DNA from: Alterinioella nitratireducens
Lineage (GTDB): Bacteria > Pseudomonadota > Alphaproteobacteria > Rhodobacterales > Rhodobacteraceae
NCBI RefSeq assembly: GCF_013155465.1
Contig: NZ_JABJVX010000001.1
Coordinates: 186,001-250,000, forward strand
Direction of reading: 5' to 3'
Length of the DNA: 64,000 nucleotides
The translations under genes and the position numbers were made by a program. Within the stretch, counting starts at the first letter, position 1; every line of letters begins with the position of its first letter. Below, piece after piece: positions 17,037 to 25,831 of this stretch. The notes beneath the pieces were generated by a model that was not told the origin of the DNA, did no database searches, and worked only from the letters and a program-made list of their open reading frames with translations.

Positions 17037-17995
17037 CGCTCTGCCCGCAGGGCCGAGATCGACTGCCCATGCGCCCGCCGAAAGGCGCGGGCCAGTGTCG
17101 AGGGGCCGGAAAACCCCGTGCGCAGCGCGATCTCTTGCACGGATAGCCCGGTATCCAGCGCCAGCCTGCGCGCCTCGCTGAGGCGCAGCCGCAGGAAGAA
17201 CGTGCCGGGGGCGGTGTCCAGATGCTGGCGGAACAGCATCTCCAGCCGCCGCGCCGACAGCCCTTGTGCGCGGGCGATGGCGGCGATGCTGGGCGGTTCC
17301 TCCATCTCGGCCTCCATCAGCGCGATGGCGCGGGCCACGGGGGGCGCGAGGCTGGCAAGACGCGCCTGAGAAACCAGGCGCTGCGGGCTCGGCCGGTCCT
17401 CGGGGTCATAAAGCAGCGCGTTGGCGACCTGACCGGCAAGCTCCGCCCCGTGATGCTTGCGGATCAGGTGCAGCATCAGGTCGAGGCAGGGCGCGGCCCC
17501 GCCCGTGGTCAGCGCGGGGCCGTCGATGACAAAGCGGTCGCGGCTCGGGGTGAGGTCTGGAAAGGCGGCGGCGAACGCCTCCAGGTCTTCCCAATGCGTG
17601 GTCGCGTGGCGGCCATTGAGCAGCCCCGCCCGCGCCAGCACCCAGGGCCCGCCATCGACACCGCAATAGGTGATGCCGCGCGCGCGCAACTGCCGCAGCC
17701 AGGCGCGCAGGGCAGGGGTGGCATGGGCGTCCAGGCGGAAGCCCGCGACCAGGATCAGCAGGTCCATATCGGCATGCAGCGGCAGCGGGTCGGATTGCAG
17801 CGTGATACCGGTGGTCAGCGTCACGTCCCCCCCTTGCGGGCTGAGCACCTGCCAGTCATAGAGGGCCTTGCCCGCCCGCCGGTTCGCGGCCCGGAACGGG
17901 TCCAACGCGGCGGCCAGCGACATCAGGTTGCTGTCGGGCAGGAGCAGCAACCCGATGCGGAAGGGCTTTTTCTCAAGGCTTGCGGAATCGGTCAT
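17030..17995 (-). CDS. GlxA-type AraC regulator (CdhR-like, carnitine locus)
   Basis: 321 residues. The N-terminal DJ-1/PfpI-like domain spans about 10-185 and lacks the catalytic Cys (GVDGGPWVLARAGLLNG). The C-terminal AraC domain at about 215-318 has two HTH units, IAAIARAQGLSARRLEMLFR and SVQEIALRTGFSGPSTLARA. Characterised members of this class include CdhR and GbdR, which sense carnitine or glycine betaine and activate catabolic genes. It is divergent from the BKACE-SDR-LcdH operon with 78 bp between starts, so it most likely activates that operon. The assignment as a carnitine regulator rests on position. Confidence 0.85.
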   Translation of the reverse strand: MTDSASLEKKPFRIGLLLLPDSNLMSLAAALDPFRAANRRAGKALYDWQVLSPQGGDVTLTTGITLQSDPLPLHADMDLLILVAGFRLDAHATPALRAWLRQLRARGITYCGVDGGPWVLARAGLLNGRHATTHWEDLEAFAAAFPDLTPSRDRFVIDGPALTTGGAAPCLDLMLHLIRKHHGAELAGQVANALLYDPEDRPSPQRLVSQARLASLAPPVARAIALMEAEMEEPPSIAAIARAQGLSARRLEMLFRQHLDTAPGTFFLRLRLSEARRLALDTGLSVQEIALRTGFSGPSTLARAFRRAHGQSISALRAERQ

Positions 17996-18073
17996 GTCCG
18001 TTTCGTATATCGCAAGGCGAAGGGCTGCAATCTGGCCTTTGATGGGCGCGACTCATCACGAAGGAGACCGCCC

Positions 18074-18985
18074 ATGCCCATGACCCCCACGCGCGACGTA
18101 TTCATCACCTGCGCCATCACCGGATCGGGCGGCACCCAGGACCGGTCTCCGCATGTGCCGCGCAGCCCCGAGGAGATCGCGAATAGCGCCATCGCCGCCG
18201 CGCGCGCCGGGGCCGCCATCGTCCATTGCCATGTGCGCGACCCCGAAACCGGCGTGCCGAGCCGCGACCCGAAGCTCTACCGCGAGGTCACAGACCGCAT
18301 CCGCGCCGCCGATATCGACATGGTCTTGAACCTGACGGCGGGCATGGGCGGCGACCTGGTGCTTGGCGGCGTGGAGCAGCCGCTGCCCACGGGTGACGGC
18401 ACCGATATGGTGGGGGCGTCGGAACGCCTCGCGCATGTCCTCGAATGCCGCCCCGAGATCTGCACGCTCGATTGCGGCACGATGAATTTCGCCGAGGCCG
18501 ATTACGTCATGGTCAACACGCCCGGCATGCTGCGCGCCATGGGCAAGATGATCACCGAGGCGGGCGTGCGCCCCGAGATCGAGGCCTTCGACACCGGCCA
18601 CCTGTGGTTCGCCAAGCAACTGGTCGAGGAGGGCGTGCTGGACGCCCCCGCGCTGGTGCAGCTTTGCATGGGCGTGCCCTGGGGGGCACCCGATGACCTC
18701 AATACGCTGATGGCGATGGTCAACAATGTGCCGGATGACTGGACCTTCTCGGCCTTCGCACTGGGACGCAACCAGATGAACATGGTCGCGGCCTCGGTTC
18801 TGGCGGGCGGCCATGTGCGCGTCGGGCTGGAGGATAACCTGTGGCTGGAAAAGGGCGTGTTGGCGACGAATGAACAACTGGTGGACCGCGCGCGCGGCAT
18901 CGTCGAGCGCATGGGCGCGCGGGTCGTCGGCCCGGACCAGGTGCGCAAGCGGCTTGGCCTGGTGAAGCGGGATCCGGTCGGATGA
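18074..18985 (+). CDS. BKACE (beta-keto acid cleavage enzyme), probable dehydrocarnitine cleavage
   Basis: 303 residues; AAGGAG precedes the ATG at 18074 by about 8 nt. Family hallmarks are FITCAITGSGGT, AGAAIVHCHVRDPETG (metal-binding HxH), the glutamate in IEAFDTGHLW and the C-terminal GGHVRVGLEDNLWLEKG. BKACE enzymes condense a beta-keto acid with acetyl-CoA to give acetoacetate and a new CoA thioester. Next to L-carnitine dehydrogenase, the substrate should be 3-dehydrocarnitine and the products acetoacetate plus betainyl-CoA. Its stop overlaps the start of the SDR gene (ATGA), so translation is coupled. Confidence 0.92.
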   Translation: MPMTPTRDVFITCAITGSGGTQDRSPHVPRSPEEIANSAIAAARAGAAIVHCHVRDPETGVPSRDPKLYREVTDRIRAADIDMVLNLTAGMGGDLVLGGVEQPLPTGDGTDMVGASERLAHVLECRPEICTLDCGTMNFAEADYVMVNTPGMLRAMGKMITEAGVRPEIEAFDTGHLWFAKQLVEEGVLDAPALVQLCMGVPWGAPDDLNTLMAMVNNVPDDWTFSAFALGRNQMNMVAASVLAGGHVRVGLEDNLWLEKGVLATNEQLVDRARGIVERMGARVVGPDQVRKRLGLVKRDPVG

Positions 18986-19758
18986 AGGGGCTGTCCGGCG
19001 CCCGTGTATTGATCACGGCGGGCGCGGCGGGGATCGGCCGGGTGATGGCCGAGCGGTTCCAGGCGGAAGGTGCGCGGGTCGCGGTCTGCGATGTGGACGC
19101 GGGCGCCGTGGCGGATATGCAGGCCGCCAACCCCGGCATCCTGGCCCGCGTCGCCGATGTGACGGAGGAGGGCGCGGTCGATGCGTTCTTCGACGAGGTG
19201 CTGGCCGCGTTTGGCGGGCTCGACGTGGTGGCCGCGAATGCCGGGATCGGCGGGCCTGCGGGCGCGATCGAGGATCTGACGCTTGGCGGGTGGAAAGACA
19301 CGCTTGCCGTCAATCTCGACGGGGCCTTCCTGACCTGCCGCCGCGCGGCCCCGGTTCTGAAGGCGCAGGGGGCGGGGCTGCTTCTGCTGACCTCATCGAC
19401 CGCCGGTCTCTTCGGTTATCCCTACCGCGCGCCTTACGCAGTGGCGAAATGGGGTATCATCGGGCTGATGAAGACGCTGGCGATGGAACTGGGCCCCTCC
19501 GGCGTAAGGGTCAATGCGCTCTGCCCCGGTGCGGTCAGCGGGCCCCGCATGGACCGGGTGGTCGCCAACGAGGCCAGGGCGCGCGGTGTCGGCGAGGACG
19601 AGATCCGGCAGCTCTACGTCAAGGGCGTGTCGATGAAGACCTGGGTGGAGGCCGATGACATCGCCGATATGGCGCTGTGCCTGGCCTCCGACATGGGGCG
19701 CAGGGTGTCAGGCCAGGCGATGGCCGTGGACGGGCATACGGAAACGATTGGAGATTAG
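18982..19758 (+). CDS. Short-chain dehydrogenase/reductase in carnitine operon
   Basis: 258 residues. The classical SDR pattern is seen: ITAGAAGIGRVMAERF cofactor motif, NAG in VVAANAGIG, catalytic Ser in LLTSSTAG and YxxxK in YAVAKWG. The Asp after beta-2 (AVCDVDAG) favours NAD. It overlaps BKACE by 4 nt and ends 1 nt before the LcdH ATG, so it is inside the carnitine operon. Candidate roles are D-carnitine dehydrogenase or a 3-hydroxybutyrate-type step on the acetoacetate product; neither is proven by sequence. Confidence 0.87.
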   Translation: MKGLSGARVLITAGAAGIGRVMAERFQAEGARVAVCDVDAGAVADMQAANPGILARVADVTEEGAVDAFFDEVLAAFGGLDVVAANAGIGGPAGAIEDLTLGGWKDTLAVNLDGAFLTCRRAAPVLKAQGAGLLLLTSSTAGLFGYPYRAPYAVAKWGIIGLMKTLAMELGPSGVRVNALCPGAVSGPRMDRVVANEARARGVGEDEIRQLYVKGVSMKTWVEADDIADMALCLASDMGRRVSGQAMAVDGHTETIGD

Positions 19759-19759
19759 G

Positions 19760-21205
19760 ATGGCACGGGTTGCGGCAATCTTGGGCGGTGGCGTCATCGG
19801 CGGCGGATGGGCGGCGCGGTTCCTTCTCATGGGGTGGGATGTGCGGGTGTTTGACCCGGCGCCCACGGCGCAAGAGTCGCTTAGCGCCATGTTGGAGCGC
19901 GCCCGCGCGGCGCTGCCCGCGCTCTATGACGTGGCGCTGCCCGGGGAGGGGCGGTTGAGCTTCCATCCCACGATCAGCGAGGCCGTGGCGGGGGCGGAAT
20001 GGATCCAGGAAAGCGTGCCGGAACGGCTGGAGTTGAAGCGCAAGCTCTACAGCCAGGTGCAGGCGGTCTGCGACGCGAACGCGGTAATCGGCTCCTCCAC
20101 CTCGGGCTTCACCCCGTCCGAATTGCAGGGCTGCGCCACGCGGCCCGGGCAGATCGTCGTCACGCACCCGTTCAACCCGGTCTACCTGTTGCCGCTGGTG
20201 GAACTTGTCGGCTCTGGGAAGACCGATCCGGTCCTTCTGGACAAGGCGGAAGACGTGCTGCGCAGCGTCGGCATGTTCCCCTTGCGCGTGCGCGCCGAGA
20301 TCCCCGCCCATATCGCCGACCGGTTTCTTGAAGCCGTCTGGCGCGAGGCGCTGTGGCTGGTCAAGGATGGCGTGGCCACGACCGAGGAGATCGACGACGC
20401 GATCCGCATGGGGTTCGGCCTCAGGTGGGGGCAGATGGGCCTCTTCGAGACCTACCGCGTGGCGGGCGGCCCGGCGGGGATGCGGCATTTCATCGAGCAA
20501 TTCGGCCCGACGCTGACATGGCCCTGGACCAGGCTGATGGATGTGCCGGAGCTGACCGAGGAGTTGATCGACAGGATCGCCGACCAATCCGACGCGCAGT
20601 CGGGGCATCTGAGCATCGCCGAGCTGGAGACCTTGCGCGATGGCAACCTGATCGGCATGATGCGCAGCCTCAAGGCACGCCGCGCCGCCGTGGGGGCGGT
20701 GCTGGCTGCGCATGAGGCGACGATCACGCCCGAGGCCCCGGACCTGATGGTGCCGATGCAGACGCTGGACCGTTTGGTGCCGACCGATTGGGTCGATTAC
20801 AACAACCACATGAACGAGGCGCGCTACCTGACCGCGATTTCCGAAGCCTGCGACCGGTTCCTGCTATGGGTCGGGGTGACGCCGGACTATATCGCCTCGG
20901 GCGGCAGCTGGTTCACGGTGGAAAACCACATCCGGCATCTGGGCGAGGTTCGGATCGGCGCGCGTATCCGGGCGGTGACGCAGGTGCTGGACGCGGCGGG
21001 CAAGCGGCTGCGCCTGTTCCATTCGCTTTATTGCGGCGACGATCTGGTGGCGACGGGCGAGCAGATGCTCTTGCATGTGAGCCTGGAGACCCGCCGCGCC
21101 GCGCCGCCGCCGCCGGAGATGGCCGATCTGATCGCGCGCATTGCCGCGGCGCATGAGGCATTCGGTCAGCCCGAGGGCGCGGGCGCGGCGATCGGCGCGC
21201 GGTAG
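19760..21205 (+). CDS. lcdH: L-carnitine 3-dehydrogenase fused to betainyl-CoA thioesterase
   Basis: 481 residues. Residues 1-310 are a 3-hydroxyacyl-CoA dehydrogenase-like domain (AAILGGGVIGGGWAARFLL, VIGSSTSGFTPSEL, VVTHPFNPVYLLPLVELVGS). Residues 325-481 are a hotdog thioesterase (PTDWVDYNNHMNEARYL, catalytic Asp/His). This two-domain layout is known for L-carnitine dehydrogenases. It oxidises L-carnitine to 3-dehydrocarnitine with NAD and then hydrolyses betainyl-CoA, made by BKACE, to glycine betaine. ATG at 19760 with GGAGATTAGG upstream. The stop codon's last base is the first base of a 20-bp palindrome. Confidence 0.92.
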   Translation: MARVAAILGGGVIGGGWAARFLLMGWDVRVFDPAPTAQESLSAMLERARAALPALYDVALPGEGRLSFHPTISEAVAGAEWIQESVPERLELKRKLYSQVQAVCDANAVIGSSTSGFTPSELQGCATRPGQIVVTHPFNPVYLLPLVELVGSGKTDPVLLDKAEDVLRSVGMFPLRVRAEIPAHIADRFLEAVWREALWLVKDGVATTEEIDDAIRMGFGLRWGQMGLFETYRVAGGPAGMRHFIEQFGPTLTWPWTRLMDVPELTEELIDRIADQSDAQSGHLSIAELETLRDGNLIGMMRSLKARRAAVGAVLAAHEATITPEAPDLMVPMQTLDRLVPTDWVDYNNHMNEARYLTAISEACDRFLLWVGVTPDYIASGGSWFTVENHIRHLGEVRIGARIRAVTQVLDAAGKRLRLFHSLYCGDDLVATGEQMLLHVSLETRRAAPPPPEMADLIARIAAAHEAFGQPEGAGAAIGAR

Positions 21206-21248
21206 CGCTCGGTCGACCGAGCGCGGATGCGGCCCGCCGACGGGCCGC
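21205..21248. repeat. Paired 20-bp palindromes, locus B (20-4-20)
   Basis: GCGCTCGGTCGACCGAGCGC at 21205-21224 (identical to the second palindrome of locus A) is followed by the same GGAT spacer and GCGGCCCGCCGACGGGCCGC at 21229-21248, which has one mismatch. Palindrome order is swapped relative to locus A while the spacer keeps its orientation. It directly abuts the lcdH stop codon and lies between convergent genes. Confidence 0.7.
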
Positions 21249-21312
21249 GTGGCCCCCGGGGCTGGCGGTGGCGAGACGGATCGGATGGTGCACATGGTGC
21301 AGGTGTCGTGCC

Positions 21313-21339
21313 GGTGAGTATTTGGTCCAAGAAGATGGG
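21313..21339 (+). repeat. Recurring 3'-end motif, copy 2
   Basis: GGTGAGTATTTGGTCCAAGA followed by AGATGGG. A variant of the motif at 3274, 53631 and 63544; it lies 108 nt after the lcdH stop in sense orientation and ends just before the convergent regulator gene. Confidence 0.5.
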
Positions 21340-21340
21340 A

Positions 21341-22198
21341 TCAGGGGATCTCGGCCCGCAAGGTTGCCAGGAAATCGGGGATGTCGCGGGCCGACAAGCT
21401 GGCCCCGCGCACCAGACCGTCGAAATTGCGGGTCACGGCCTGCACCCGGTCGCGGTCGCGGAAGGCGACGTAGTAGCGGCCGAGATAGATCGCCGCCATC
21501 TTGGGGCCGAAGACGGTGATCGGCGCGGAGTAGATCCGGCGCGCATCATAGAGCACCAGCCGCAGCGTCGGGTAGAGCTGGTCATAGACCTGGTGCAGCC
21601 AGTCGATCTGTTCGCGGCGGGCGGCAGGCGCGAGCCCTTCGAAATAGCCCGATCCCCTGGCGAAGGTGGTCAGGCGGTGCAGCGGCAAAGCGATTTCGTA
21701 ATCGCAATCGGTGCTGCGCATCCAGTCATAGCGCGCACTGGCCGCGGCGATGGCCTGGCCCGCCGACTTGCCGGTCGCATCGCCATATTCCCATTCCATC
21801 ACCGCATGCGTCTTGAGCATGTCGGGCAGGGTCGCGGGGACGTGGCGGATCTTGTAGCCCGCCGCCTCGCGGTGCCAGTCGAAGATGCGGTCGTCGCCGG
21901 TGCCGGCGCGCTCGGCATCGGCCATTGTCGTCGCCAGCAGGCTGCCGGTGCGTTCGGCCCTGTCGGAGAGGCCGAGGAGCCAGTCCGCCGAGACCTCCAG
22001 TGCCTGCGCACAGCCCGCGACGAGGTGGCCGCCGGGCATCCGCGCATCCTCGGAGGTCAGCAATTGCGTCACGGTCGAACGGTCGACCCCGGTGGCGCGC
22101 GCCAGCCCGGCGCGGCTGACCCCCGCCATCTGCAACGCGCTGGCGAGGCGGGTGCGGAAGAGGGTGGCGCGGTCCGATTTGCTGATAATTTCATACAT
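21341..22198 (-). CDS. XRE-family HTH regulator with unknown C-terminal domain
   Basis: 285 residues. The HTH at about 15-70 includes SRAGLARATGVDRSTVTQLL, a Cro/C1-type recognition unit. The remaining 200 residues contain conserved-looking segments (DWHREAAGYKIRHVPATLPDM, YRxxW-like ARYDWMRSTDCDYEIALPLHR) that I cannot name; they may sense a ligand. It is divergent from the desaturase gene with 141 bp between starts, so control of membrane-lipid desaturation plus autoregulation is the simplest hypothesis. A 7-bp inverted repeat covers its start codon. Confidence 0.78.
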   Translation of the reverse strand: MYEIISKSDRATLFRTRLASALQMAGVSRAGLARATGVDRSTVTQLLTSEDARMPGGHLVAGCAQALEVSADWLLGLSDRAERTGSLLATTMADAERAGTGDDRIFDWHREAAGYKIRHVPATLPDMLKTHAVMEWEYGDATGKSAGQAIAAASARYDWMRSTDCDYEIALPLHRLTTFARGSGYFEGLAPAARREQIDWLHQVYDQLYPTLRLVLYDARRIYSAPITVFGPKMAAIYLGRYYVAFRDRDRVQAVTRNFDGLVRGASLSARDIPDFLATLRAEIP

Positions 22199-22213
22199 TG
22201 TTTGATATTATCA
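22183..22213. promoter_or_regulatory. Candidate operator at XRE regulator start
   Basis: Inverted repeat TGATAAT-N17-ATTATCA (arms 22183-22189 and 22207-22213) spans the regulator ATG in an unusually AT-rich patch shared with the divergent desaturase promoter region. Consistent with an autoregulatory operator; not proven. Confidence 0.35.
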
Positions 22214-22339
22214 CCAAAGTTGGCGAATTGAAGAGTAAATTCGGACTGCCCGATACCCGTTCCGGTTGTTAGGTAGAGGGCAGCACGGGGCCGGGACAGC
22301 CTCGCTGCATCATTGAAATTGTTGAAGGAACGGGTGCCG

Positions 22340-23224
22340 ATGCGTGTCGAATGGCCGACTCTGGGATTGATTGCTTGTGGATACCTTGCCTGGGGGCTGG
22401 CGCTGTTCTGGTTGCCGGACGTCTGGCTGCCACTGGCCATCGCGGGGGCGGTCCTGGCGATCACGCTGCATTCGTCGCTGCAACATGAGGTGCTGCATGG
22501 CCATCCCTTTCCGGGGCGCCGTGCCTTGGGCGAGGCGCTGGTCTATCCGTCTCTGAACCTCGTCATCCCCTATGCGCGGTTTCGCGACACGCATCTGGCA
22601 CATCACTTCGACAGCAACCTGACCGATCCCTATGACGACCCCGAAAGCAACTACCAGGATCCGCGCGTCTGGCGGCGCTTGCCGCGTGTGGTGCAAGCGG
22701 TGCTGCGGATCAACAACACGCTGCTGGGGCGGATCGTGATCGGGCCGGCGCTTGGCCAGATCACCTTCATGGCGGGCGATCTGAGGGCAATCCTGCGCGG
22801 CGACCGGCTGGTGTTGCGCGCCTGGCTCGGGCAGGGGGTCGTCACCGGGGCGATCCTGGGGCTGGTCGCGGTCTCGCCCATGCCGATCTGGGCCTATCTG
22901 CTGGCGGCATATCTGGGGCTTGGCGTGCTGAAGATCCGCACCTTCCTGGAGCATCAGGCGCATGAACTGGTGCGCGGGCGCACGGTGGTGGTCGAGGATC
23001 GCGGGCCGCTGGCCTTCCTCTTCCTCAACAACAATTTCCACATTGTCCATCACATGCACCCCAAGATGCCGTGGTATCGCCTGCCGGGGCTCTATTTCGC
23101 CAATCGCGAGAAATACCTGACCCGCAATGGCGGCTATCGCTATGCCAGCTACGCCGAGATCTTCCGTCGCCATCTGATCCGCGCCAAGGACACCGTGCCG
23201 CATCCGCTGCGCCCGCAGGATTGA
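22340..23224 (+). CDS. Fatty acid desaturase family protein
   Basis: 294 residues from the ATG at 22340, preceded by GAAGGAA about 10 nt upstream; a TTG at 22313 would add 9 residues. It is a membrane di-iron enzyme with the histidine boxes HEVLHGH, RDTHLAHH and NFHIVHHMHP and about four hydrophobic helices. It introduces double bonds, or hydroxylates, in lipid acyl chains or similar substrates. The third box and overall length suit the acyl-lipid desaturase/hydroxylase family, not an acyl-CoA type. It is divergent from the XRE regulator, which probably controls it. Confidence 0.85.
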   Translation: MRVEWPTLGLIACGYLAWGLALFWLPDVWLPLAIAGAVLAITLHSSLQHEVLHGHPFPGRRALGEALVYPSLNLVIPYARFRDTHLAHHFDSNLTDPYDDPESNYQDPRVWRRLPRVVQAVLRINNTLLGRIVIGPALGQITFMAGDLRAILRGDRLVLRAWLGQGVVTGAILGLVAVSPMPIWAYLLAAYLGLGVLKIRTFLEHQAHELVRGRTVVVEDRGPLAFLFLNNNFHIVHHMHPKMPWYRLPGLYFANREKYLTRNGGYRYASYAEIFRRHLIRAKDTVPHPLRPQD

Positions 23225-23254
23225 CGCCCACGTCATTCGGCGCGATGTAGCGCC

Positions 23255-24169
23255 ATGCCCGTCTGGATCGTCGCCTCAATCTTTGCCGCCTTCATGCAGA
23301 ACCTGCGGTTTCTGCTGCAGCGGCATCTGAAGGTCACGACACTCTCGACGGGCGGCGCGACATGGGCGCGGTTCCTTTATTCGGCGCCGCTGGTGGCGGT
23401 TCTGGTGCTGGTCTATGCGGGGGCCAGCGGGCAGGGCTGGCCCGGCACAAATGCGCGGTTCTGGGGTTTCGTGGTGACCGGCGGGCTGGCACAGATGCTG
23501 GCCACCGCCTGTGTCGTGGCGCTGTTTGCGCGGCGCAACTTCACCGTCGGCATCACGCTGAAGAAAACCGAGGTGATCCTGACCGCCGGGTTCGGGCTGC
23601 TGATCCTGGGCGAGGCGGTCTCAGCCCCCGTCCTGGTGGCCATCGTCGTGGGGTTCGTGGGTGTGCTGCTGCTGTCGGACCCACCCAAGGGCGCGGTGCC
23701 GCTGCGCTGGCGGGCCCGGATCTTCAACGCGGCCTCGGGCTATGGCCTCGCCTCGGGCGTCCTCTTCGGTATCTCCGCCGTGGGCTATCGCGGCGCATCG
23801 CTGGCGCTGGAGGCAGGCGACGTGATGCTGCGGGCAAGCTTCACGCTGTCGGCGGCGACGGCGGTGCAGACGCTGATCCTCGGGCTCTGGCTGTTCCTGC
23901 GTGAGCGCGAGGAGATCGGCAAGGTCGTCGCGTCCTGGCGTGTCTCGGCATTGGTGGGGCTCACCTCGATGGCGGGCTCGCTCGGCTGGTTCATCGCCTT
24001 CACGCTGCAAACCGCGGCGCTGGTCAAGGCGGTGGGGCAGGTGGAACTGGTCTTTACCTTCCTCTTCTCGATCTTCTGGCTCAAGGAAAGATCGTCGGGC
24101 AAGGAGATCGCGGGCATCGCCCTGATCCTCGTCAGCCTGGGGATCATCATCGCGGGGACGCTGCTGTGA
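23255..24169 (+). CDS. EamA/DMT-family permease
   Basis: 304 residues with ten predicted membrane helices in two five-helix halves (repeat boundary near residue 150), as in the drug/metabolite transporter superfamily. Segments such as FTVGITLKKTEVILTAGFGL and VKAVGQVELVFTFLFSIFWL are the paired conserved helices. It is presumably an inner-membrane exporter or exchanger of a small metabolite. Its stop overlaps the GTG start of the next gene, so both permeases are translated from one message. Confidence 0.87.
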   Translation: MPVWIVASIFAAFMQNLRFLLQRHLKVTTLSTGGATWARFLYSAPLVAVLVLVYAGASGQGWPGTNARFWGFVVTGGLAQMLATACVVALFARRNFTVGITLKKTEVILTAGFGLLILGEAVSAPVLVAIVVGFVGVLLLSDPPKGAVPLRWRARIFNAASGYGLASGVLFGISAVGYRGASLALEAGDVMLRASFTLSAATAVQTLILGLWLFLREREEIGKVVASWRVSALVGLTSMAGSLGWFIAFTLQTAALVKAVGQVELVFTFLFSIFWLKERSSGKEIAGIALILVSLGIIIAGTLL

Positions 24170-25095
24170 ATATCCTGATCTCCATCGCGCCGGTCTTCGT
24201 GCTGATCTGTCTTGGCTATGCCTTGCGGCGGGGCGGAATTCCGTCGACGGAATTCTGGAACCTAAACGACCGGCTGGTCTATTTCCTGCTGATGCCGGCG
24301 CTGTTCTTCGTCCGCGTCTCCACCGCCGACCTGAGCGGAGGAGGCCTCGGCTGGATGGCGGCGGTGCTTTATGCCGGGTTCTTCACGGCGCTGGCCTTCG
24401 GGGTGCTGTCGGGGCGATTGATGCGCATGGATGGCCCTGCGGGCAGTTCTGTCATGCAGGGGGCGGGCCGCTTCAACACCTTCATCGCGCTGGCCGTGGC
24501 CGAGGCGCTTTACGGGACGCAAGGGTTGCAGATCGCGGTGCTGGCGGCCTCGCTTCTGGTTCCGGTGGTGAACCTGAGCGTGGTCAGCCTGTTCGCCGTC
24601 ATGGTGCCGCAAGACGGCGCGCGGCCCGTGGTCTCGGCGCTGAAGGGGCTGGCGACGAACCCGCTGATCCTGTCGATCCTGGCGGGGCTTGCGTGGAACA
24701 TCGCGGGTTTCGGCGAATTGCCGGTGCTGCATGAAAGCCTCACCATACTGGGCGCGGCGGCGCTGCCGATCATGCTGCTTTGCGTCGGCGCGAACCTGAA
24801 ACTGCGCGGGCTGACGGCGGAGGCGGGTCCGATCCTGGCCTCGGGGATCGGCAAGCTCTTGCTGTTCCCGGCGGTGGTGGCGGGGCTGGCGCTGGCGATG
24901 GGTCTCACGCCGATGCAGGCGCAGGTGGCGCTGATCTACGGCGCGCTGCCGACGGGGGTGGCGGCCTATACGCTGGCGCGTCAACTGGGGGGCGATGCGC
25001 CGCTGATGGCGGCGATGATCACGGTGCAGACGCTGGTGTCGTTCCTGACCATGCCGCTGTGGATCGCGTTGGGCGAGGCGCTGTTCCTGCGCTAA
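24166..25095 (+). CDS. AEC-family (auxin efflux carrier-like) transporter
   Basis: 309 residues starting at a GTG inside the GTGA overlap with the EamA gene. About ten hydrophobic helices are present, with the family features PVFVLICLGYALRRGG at the N-terminus, a break NPLILSILAGLAWN mid-protein, and the final GALPTGVAAYTLARQLGGD. Bacterial AEC proteins transport malate, malonate and similar organic acids. Substrate unknown. Back-to-back palindromes follow its stop. Confidence 0.87.
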   Translation: MNILISIAPVFVLICLGYALRRGGIPSTEFWNLNDRLVYFLLMPALFFVRVSTADLSGGGLGWMAAVLYAGFFTALAFGVLSGRLMRMDGPAGSSVMQGAGRFNTFIALAVAEALYGTQGLQIAVLAASLLVPVVNLSVVSLFAVMVPQDGARPVVSALKGLATNPLILSILAGLAWNIAGFGELPVLHESLTILGAAALPIMLLCVGANLKLRGLTAEAGPILASGIGKLLLFPAVVAGLALAMGLTPMQAQVALIYGALPTGVAAYTLARQLGGDAPLMAAMITVQTLVSFLTMPLWIALGEALFLR

Positions 25096-25097
25096 GC

Positions 25098-25141
25098 CGA
25101 GGCTTTTCGAAAAGCCTCGTGAGCGATTTCGAAATCGCTCA
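25098..25141. repeat. Back-to-back palindromes, locus D
   Basis: Two 22-bp perfect palindromes touch each other: 25098-25119 (core GAGGCTTTTCGAAAAGCCTC) and 25120-25141 (core GAGCGATTTCGAAATCGCTC), both centred on TTCGAA. They fill the 43-bp gap between the convergent AEC and Nudix genes and include the Nudix stop codon. The T-rich/A-rich stem interiors make a bidirectional terminator plausible. Confidence 0.68.
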
Positions 25142-25831
25142 GAGCCGCTCGAACCGGCTGATCTCGCCCGTGTTGTTGAAGAACGGCACGCCGGGTTGCG
25201 CCTCGCCTTTCAGGATCGCGCCGATCTCGGCCAGCACGACCTCGGTGATGAAGGGCATGTCAAAGCCGCGCGCCTCGTCCAGTGGCACCCATTGCAGGTG
25301 GCTCAACTCATCCTCGGCGCTGGAGAAATCGTCCGGGTCATTTGCCAGCCGCTCCGCATCGGCCATGAAAAACCGCGCATCGAAGCGGCGCGGGCGGCCC
25401 GGCGGCGTGATCGCGCGAAAGACGAACCGGAGCGCGTCGCCATCGGGCAGGTGGCCGGTGGCGAGATACCCGCGCCAGCCCTGCGGGGCCGCGATGGTTT
25501 CCGCACGCGGATCAGGCGCGCCCAGAAGCAGCCCGGTCTCCTCCCACAGCTCGCGCGTGGCGGCGGCCAGAAGGGCGGCGGCGGGCAGGTCGGATTGATT
25601 GGCAAGCCGGGTGGCGCAGTCGGGCGTCGGGGCGCAAGCCAGCGGGATCCGGGCATCGACCGCATCGACCGCGCCGCCGGGGAAGACGAACTTGGACGGC
25701 ATGAAGGCCGCCGCCTTGCCGCGCTGCCCCATCAGCACGCGCGGGCGGGTTCCCGCGTCGCGCAGCATGATGATCGTCGCGGCGTTGCGAATGGCGCTCT
25801 TGTCTAGAATCCGTGCATCCTCTTGGCCCAT
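25139..25831 (-). CDS. Nudix hydrolase
   Basis: 230 residues. The core Nudix element ATRELWEETGLLLG is intact; the glycine normally about seven residues before it is not in standard context because of an insert rich in Cys/Ala (about residues 55-85). Early strands read ATIIMLRDAG and KFVFPGGAVD. It hydrolyses a nucleoside diphosphate linked to another moiety; the substrate (CoA, NADH, nucleotide) cannot be told. Its start at 25831 overlaps the 3' end of the DUF983 gene by 28 nt, so they form one operon. The stop sits in palindrome locus D. Confidence 0.85.
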   Translation of the reverse strand: MGQEDARILDKSAIRNAATIIMLRDAGTRPRVLMGQRGKAAAFMPSKFVFPGGAVDAVDARIPLACAPTPDCATRLANQSDLPAAALLAAATRELWEETGLLLGAPDPRAETIAAPQGWRGYLATGHLPDGDALRFVFRAITPPGRPRRFDARFFMADAERLANDPDDFSSAEDELSHLQWVPLDEARGFDMPFITEVVLAEIGAILKGEAQPGVPFFNNTGEISRFERL

